A stretch of 55,252 bases of DNA from Flavobacterium sp. (GTDB lineage: Bacteria > Bacteroidota > Bacteroidia > Flavobacteriales > Flavobacteriaceae): assembly GCF_028689845.1 (NCBI RefSeq), contig NZ_JAQVCH010000021.1, positions 1 to 55,252 of the forward strand. Reading direction: 5' to 3'. The position numbers and the translations under genes are program-made. Numbering within the stretch: the stretch's first letter is position 1; each line of letters begins with the position of its first letter. The notes beneath the pieces are model-generated. The model did no database searches. It had not been told where the DNA came from and saw nothing but the letters and a program-made list of their open reading frames with translations. This document shows positions 51,711 to 55,252 of this stretch, piece by piece.

Positions 51711-53441
51711 TTAATTCGTTTTAATGATTATACCTTTTTCGTCAATTTTTAAACCTTTGAATTCTTTGTTTTCAACGGGTTTGTTATCTTCTCTGATTTG
51801 AATTCCGTTTTGATCTATCGTTATAGAGGTAGATGAATTTGGAATGGTATCTGTAACGATGTCATTGTATTCGTTTTCTTCGTTGGGACAGTTTAAGCAA
51901 TAAATTTTTTGTGGGGCTACTTTATAGAGGAATGTATCGGAACTAAAATGTAAGTTAAAAAAACCATTATTTGATTCGTCATATTCTTTCACGCTACTAT
52001 CCACTTTAAATAAAGTTCCTTTTGGCAAATATAAAAACAGTTCTACTTCTTGACTTCGGTATTTGCTTTTTAAATCGGTGATGAAATAATTATCTAAAAT
52101 TAACTTATTTCCTTCAAATTTAAAATTGTATTTAATTTTTGAAGCTCTTTTTTTAGCATCTAGCATCGAATTTCCTTCTGCTTTTCGTTCTATTTGTAAA
52201 AAAGGAGTGGTTTCATCCGTATACATTAATTCAATACTGACATCATTAGAGTACAAAATTTCTTTTCCATTTTCATCCTGTGTTACTTCAAAGTTATTAT
52301 ATCTAAATTCCTTATCATAATAATCGTTGAATTTAAATTGAATCTGTAAGGTATCGGCACTAGTAAAGGCTAAGATTTCTTTTTGCACTTCTTTACCACT
52401 ATAAGCCACTTCGGTAGCTTGTTTAATACCAAAAGTGATGAGGGTTCCTACAGCAATCAACCATAAGGCAAGCAAGGTGTATTTGGCAATGTTACCAATC
52501 GATTTCATGTTGGTAATGAGTAGTTTCAGTCCTAAAATCATTACAAAAAAAGTTGGAATTCCGATGGCTAATATTCCTAATAAAACCACTAACCAAATTG
52601 GAAATTCACTAATGATAACGGCATCATAATAACTTTGCCAAGGCATGTCTACAAAAGTGGTTGAGCCAAAAGTTAAACCACCTATTAATAAGGAGCCTAA
52701 AATTAGTAAGGAAGTGATTAGAATGAACGCTCCAATTACTTTAGCAAATAGGTTGAAAATCGTCATGAAAACTTCTCCTACGGCAGAGCCTACTTTTTCC
52801 GCTCCAGTTTTAACTTGGTTTCCCATTTTATCATAATCGGCATTTTCTACTTTACTGGAAAATGAAGCAAATTCTTCCCGCACTTTTTTCTCGATATTAC
52901 TAATAGTAACTGGTTCTCCAGTCATTTGAAGTTTTTCGGTCGTTGTTTGTGCTTTTGGAATTAAAATCCAAAGTAGAAAGTATAAAAAGATTGGAAATCC
53001 AACACCAGCAATCACAATTAAAACTAACGCTAAACGAATCCATAACGCATCGATGCCAAAATAATGGCCTAATCCTGCGGAAACTCCGCCTAAAATATTC
53101 TTATCGATGTCGCGATATAATTTTTTATTTGATTTAGAATAACTCGATCTTCCTGTTGAGGTTGGTTCGTTTTCTTCATCCATACGATAATCTTCCGGTT
53201 GTCCCATCACAGAAATCATATTATCCACGTCTTTTAACGTGATGACTTGTTTGTCTGTCTCTTTATTTTGTGAAAAAAGTTCTGACACCCTGATTTCGAT
53301 ATCTTTCATGATTTCGTCTTGCCCCGAAGCGTTAGAAAGTGAACGCTTAATAGCATCGAAATAACGATTTAGTTTTTGAAAGGCATCTTCGTCGATGTGA
53401 AAAAATAAACCTCCTAAATTTATATTGACTGTTTTATTCAT
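51711..53441 (-). CDS. PspC-domain membrane protein
   Basis: A 576-residue protein. The N-terminal 90 residues are a cytoplasmic region with an HTH-like or anti-sigma-like helical pattern (FHIDEDAFQKLNRYFDAI). A PspC domain follows (about 103-165, YRDIDKNILGGVSAGLGHYFGI and a transmembrane pair). Several more transmembrane helices (about 230-345) and a C-terminal extracytoplasmic beta-rich region complete it. PspC proteins sense or respond to membrane stress. It is co-transcribed with a PadR regulator 6 bp upstream and a GIN lipoprotein 3 bp downstream, and is presumably under PadR control. Confidence 0.9.
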   Translation of the reverse strand: MNKTVNINLGGLFFHIDEDAFQKLNRYFDAIKRSLSNASGQDEIMKDIEIRVSELFSQNKETDKQVITLKDVDNMISVMGQPEDYRMDEENEPTSTGRSSYSKSNKKLYRDIDKNILGGVSAGLGHYFGIDALWIRLALVLIVIAGVGFPIFLYFLLWILIPKAQTTTEKLQMTGEPVTISNIEKKVREEFASFSSKVENADYDKMGNQVKTGAEKVGSAVGEVFMTIFNLFAKVIGAFILITSLLILGSLLIGGLTFGSTTFVDMPWQSYYDAVIISEFPIWLVVLLGILAIGIPTFFVMILGLKLLITNMKSIGNIAKYTLLALWLIAVGTLITFGIKQATEVAYSGKEVQKEILAFTSADTLQIQFKFNDYYDKEFRYNNFEVTQDENGKEILYSNDVSIELMYTDETTPFLQIERKAEGNSMLDAKKRASKIKYNFKFEGNKLILDNYFITDLKSKYRSQEVELFLYLPKGTLFKVDSSVKEYDESNNGFFNLHFSSDTFLYKVAPQKIYCLNCPNEENEYNDIVTDTIPNSSTSITIDQNGIQIREDNKPVENKEFKGLKIDEKGIIIKTN

Positions 53442-53447
53442 GACTTT

Positions 53448-53777
53448 TTAGTTTTGATTGGTGATGGTTTCAACGGCACTTGCTAATTCTCCCCAAGTGC
53501 TGTTTAGTTCGTTTAAAAATTGTTTTCCTAACTCGGTTAACCCATAATACTTTCTGGGCGGACCCGATGTGGATTCTTCCCAACGATAACTGAGTAATCC
53601 GTCGTTTTTTAACCTAGTTAGTAACGGGTAAATTGTCCCTTCTACAACCAGTAATTTTGCGTTTTTTAAAGTGTCTAAAATTTCCGAGGTATAGGCTTCT
53701 TTTTCTTTTAAGACAGAAAGAATACAGAATTCTAAAACACCTTTCCGCATCTGAGCTTTCGTGTTTTCAATGTTCAT
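53448..53777 (-). CDS. PadR family transcriptional regulator
   Basis: A 109-residue winged-helix regulator: MRKGVLEFCILSVLKEKEAYTSEIL is the HTH (quoted as VLEFCILSVLKEKEAY), LVVEGTIYPLLTRLKNDG the recognition wing, and SGPPRKYYGLTELGKQFL the C-terminal family block. It lacks a long effector-binding tail, as in PadR subfamily 2. It is the first gene of the padR-pspC-GIN operon and probably represses it. Related PadR-PspC pairs recur in Bacteroidota. Confidence 0.94.
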   Translation of the reverse strand: MNIENTKAQMRKGVLEFCILSVLKEKEAYTSEILDTLKNAKLLVVEGTIYPLLTRLKNDGLLSYRWEESTSGPPRKYYGLTELGKQFLNELNSTWGELASAVETITNQN

Positions 53778-53837
53778 AATTCATGGGTTGTTTTTTTAAT
53801 TAACTGTTCGATTTTTGATTGATTGATGATTGAAACC

Positions 53838-54263
53838 TTATTTGATAAATGTAATGGTCAATGGATATCGATAAATAATGCCTTCATTGGCTTTGACCGA
53901 CCCAAGAATGATGAGGATAAATTCGATTAAAGTCCATATTCCTAAAAACACTAATGAAACAATGCCAATTGTGATGAGGTTTACCGGAACAATATCACCC
54001 CCGGCACGTTCTAATTCAATATAATTGATGATAGTACCTAAAAATAATACCGCAATAACCACGGCAATAATAAAACTGTAAACAAGTATACTCAAATGAA
54101 AATTGATAACCGATTTTCCGGTTGCATCAATATAATTTGACTCATGTTTTTTTGTTTGCCATATAATTAAAGGGGCAACAATACCTGCAAACGGGATGAG
54201 GTATTTTGCAAAGGCACTTAAATGGAGTAGTGCTGCGGTGGTTTTTTCGTTTTGTGATGTCAT
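53838..54263 (-). CDS. DUF4870 (Tic20-like) membrane protein
   Basis: A 141-residue protein with four hydrophobic segments (about 14-35, 48-75, 90-125). The signature is HLSAFAKYLIPFAGIVAPLIIW (quoted as HLSAFAKYLIPFAG) with a NFHLSILVYS loop. DUF4870 proteins are small bacterial membrane proteins distantly related to Tic20; function unknown. It has a TATATTTG element at 54292-54299 on the minus strand, 28 bp upstream. Confidence 0.88.
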   Translation of the reverse strand: MTSQNEKTTAALLHLSAFAKYLIPFAGIVAPLIIWQTKKHESNYIDATGKSVINFHLSILVYSFIIAVVIAVLFLGTIINYIELERAGGDIVPVNLITIGIVSLVFLGIWTLIEFILIILGSVKANEGIIYRYPLTITFIK

Positions 54264-54291
54264 AATTAAAAGTATATAATAATATCCTATG

Positions 54292-54299
54292 CAAATATA
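54292..54299 (-). promoter_or_regulatory. -7 promoter element for the DUF4870 gene
   Basis: The minus strand reads TATATTTG, an exact TAnnTTTG match, about 28 bp before the start codon. Confidence 0.5.
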
Positions 54300-54402
54300 T
54301 GGCTAAAAGAAGGTATCATGTAACGCACAGTACTGAATATTAACATAATTTTAACTTTTTAAAATAGTTGAATTAGCACTATATTTACAAAAAATAGCAA
54401 CG

Positions 54403-54858
54403 ATGAAGCAGTTTACGGCAGGAAATATGAATAAATACTTGTTTTTCAAATTGCCCTCCGCATTTTGGAGTGGTGTTCGCGTCTCGTCAATTGAAGAGAA
54501 TCGCTGTGTTGCTTCCGTCAAACACCGTTGGTTTAATCAAAATCCATTTAATTCCATGTATTTTGCCGTTCAAGCAATGGCGGCAGAATTGACCACTGGA
54601 GCCCTGGTCATGTATCAAATTAAAAAAAGTGGTCAAAAAATATCCATGCTCGTGGCTAATAATAAAGGAAATTTCACAAAAAAGGCTACGGGCAGAATTA
54701 CCTTTACTTGTCACGACGGTCAGTTAATTGAAAAAACTGTCCAACAAGCAATAGCAACGAGGCAAGGTCAAACCGTTTGGATGAAATCAATTGGTACGAA
54801 TCAAAATGGAGAACAAGTTTCTGAAATGGATTTTGAATGGACCATTCGCGTTAAATAA
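54403..54858 (+). CDS. DUF4442 hotdog-fold protein (thioesterase-like)
   Basis: A 151-residue protein with the DUF4442/hotdog pattern: LPSAFWSGVRVSSIEENRC, then HRWFNQNPFNSMYFAVQAMAAEL with the long central helix, and KISMLVANNKGNFTKKATGRI. The family is related to acyl-CoA thioesterases (YiiD-like C-terminal domain), but no catalytic residue is established here. A TATATTTA element lies just upstream. It is divergent from the DUF4870 gene. Confidence 0.85.
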   Translation: MKQFTAGNMNKYLFFKLPSAFWSGVRVSSIEENRCVASVKHRWFNQNPFNSMYFAVQAMAAELTTGALVMYQIKKSGQKISMLVANNKGNFTKKATGRITFTCHDGQLIEKTVQQAIATRQGQTVWMKSIGTNQNGEQVSEMDFEWTIRVK

Positions 54859-54859
54859 T

Positions 54860-55010
54860 CTTTAGAAGCTTTATCCCGTCTTCCATTCCAAGCTTGTTGG
54901 TTTTGTTGTTTTTTTCTACGTCAATAAAAGAGCTCCCGTTGGTTGCTTTTTTTTGTCAAGAAAAAATACAACAATCCGGCACAAGGCTTTCCATTTCAAC
55001 CGGGGCTAGA
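54860..55010 (-). ncRNA. Candidate structured RNA or dispersed conserved element
   Basis: On the minus strand the region runs from TAGCCCCGGTTGAAATGGAA (near 55008) to GAATGGAAGACGGGATAAAG (near 54870). I recall a sequence of this form, TAGCCCCGATTGAAG...GAGAGCGGGA, dispersed in many Flavobacteria with a terminal pairing of CCCC with GGGA-type ends. It may correspond to a described motif such as Flavo-1, but I cannot confirm that. It abuts the DUF4442 stop codon. Confidence 0.35.
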
Positions 55011-55156
55011 GAGGTAGTGGTTAGCATTAGTTTCAAATTTCAGGTATTGAGTTCTTCACTTAAATAGTAAATGCTCCAAAATAAAAAAAAATGTGCTATC
55101 TTTCATGTTCACCATCAGCACTTTAAAAAATACTTTAAAAAAGAGTTTAAAAAAGA

Positions 55157-55187
55157 TTTGGAAAGCGATAAAAGAGTGTTACTTTTG
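55157..55187 (+). promoter_or_regulatory. Near-perfect Bacteroidota promoter, rRNA-type
   Basis: TTTG (55157-55160), a 19-bp spacer and TACTTTTG (55180-55187) match the consensus exactly, followed by CACCCGCTTTAAG. This block is what I recall upstream of flavobacterial rRNA operons. A second AAAAGATTTGGA begins near 55240, which may be the -33 box of a tandem promoter. The rRNA genes would lie beyond the window. Confidence 0.65.
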
Positions 55188-55252
55188 CACCCGCTTTAAG
55201 GGCGACGTTCTTGTATTATTTGGTTTAAAAGTTTTTTGTAAAAGATTTGGAT

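Overview
This window is AT-rich chromosomal DNA from a member of the Bacteroidota, almost certainly Flavobacteriaceae and most like Flavobacterium. The evidence is the lineage-typical proteins (DUF4290, DUF5686, a long-form GAPDH, a type IX-secreted adhesin with a C-terminal sorting domain, GIN/DUF2807 proteins), the Bacteroidota promoter element TAnnTTTG with a TTTG or TTG 19 bp upstream before several genes, and weak ribosome binding sites. The genus assignment is inference from protein recognition, not from a database search.

Most of the window is core housekeeping DNA. 1-8.7 kb: end of aconitase, long GAPDH, a DegP/HtrA protease, a dapF-GNAT-mltG-DUF2279 run, a lysozyme-fold protein, an RsmI-like methylase and a low-MW tyrosine phosphatase. 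8.7-16.6 kb: dnaA, a hotdog thioesterase, a tightly overlapping ribD-HAD-EamA-YigZ operon, a GNAT-prmC pair and a MacB-type permease. 16.8-21.6 kb: hisS and the pta-ackA acetate pathway. 21.6-27.9 kb: a 1771-residue type IX-secreted modular protein, a 58-bp tandem repeat array and tRNA-Met. 28-36.5 kb: a START-like protein, a class IV aminotransferase, a YqgE protein, HU, fmt-recQ-ATPase, and DUF493-DUF4290-murA. 40.3-50 kb: DUF5686, aroQ, the methylmalonyl-CoA mutase genes, ftsB/divIC-like, udk, trxB and tRNA-Pro. 50-54.9 kb: a PadR-PspC-GIN envelope module and small membrane or thioesterase proteins. The final 400 bp hold a candidate structured RNA and a near-perfect Bacteroidota promoter that resembles an rRNA operon promoter pointing out of the window.

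The most unusual part is an accessory island at about 36.5-40.3 kb between the convergent core genes murA and DUF5686. It contains the C-terminal half of a beta-class DNA methyltransferase resembling DpnA, an intact-looking phage-type N6-adenine (Dam-like) methyltransferase, a REP-associated tyrosine transposase flanked by about 93-nt inverted palindromic arms, and a two-gene operon. That operon encodes a clear DpnI homologue, the nuclease that cuts only methylated GATC, overlapping a 67-residue protein. A DpnI-type enzyme normally excludes GATC adenine methylation, so finding it beside Dam-like and DpnA-like genes suggests either a fossil of a DpnI/DpnII-style cassette switch or a methylase of different specificity.

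A second unusual feature is a decayed toxin-antitoxin module between the two methylmalonyl-CoA mutase genes. The antitoxin is fused in frame to a ParE/RelE-type toxin that carries an apparent internal deletion and an in-frame TAA, after which the toxin sequence continues.
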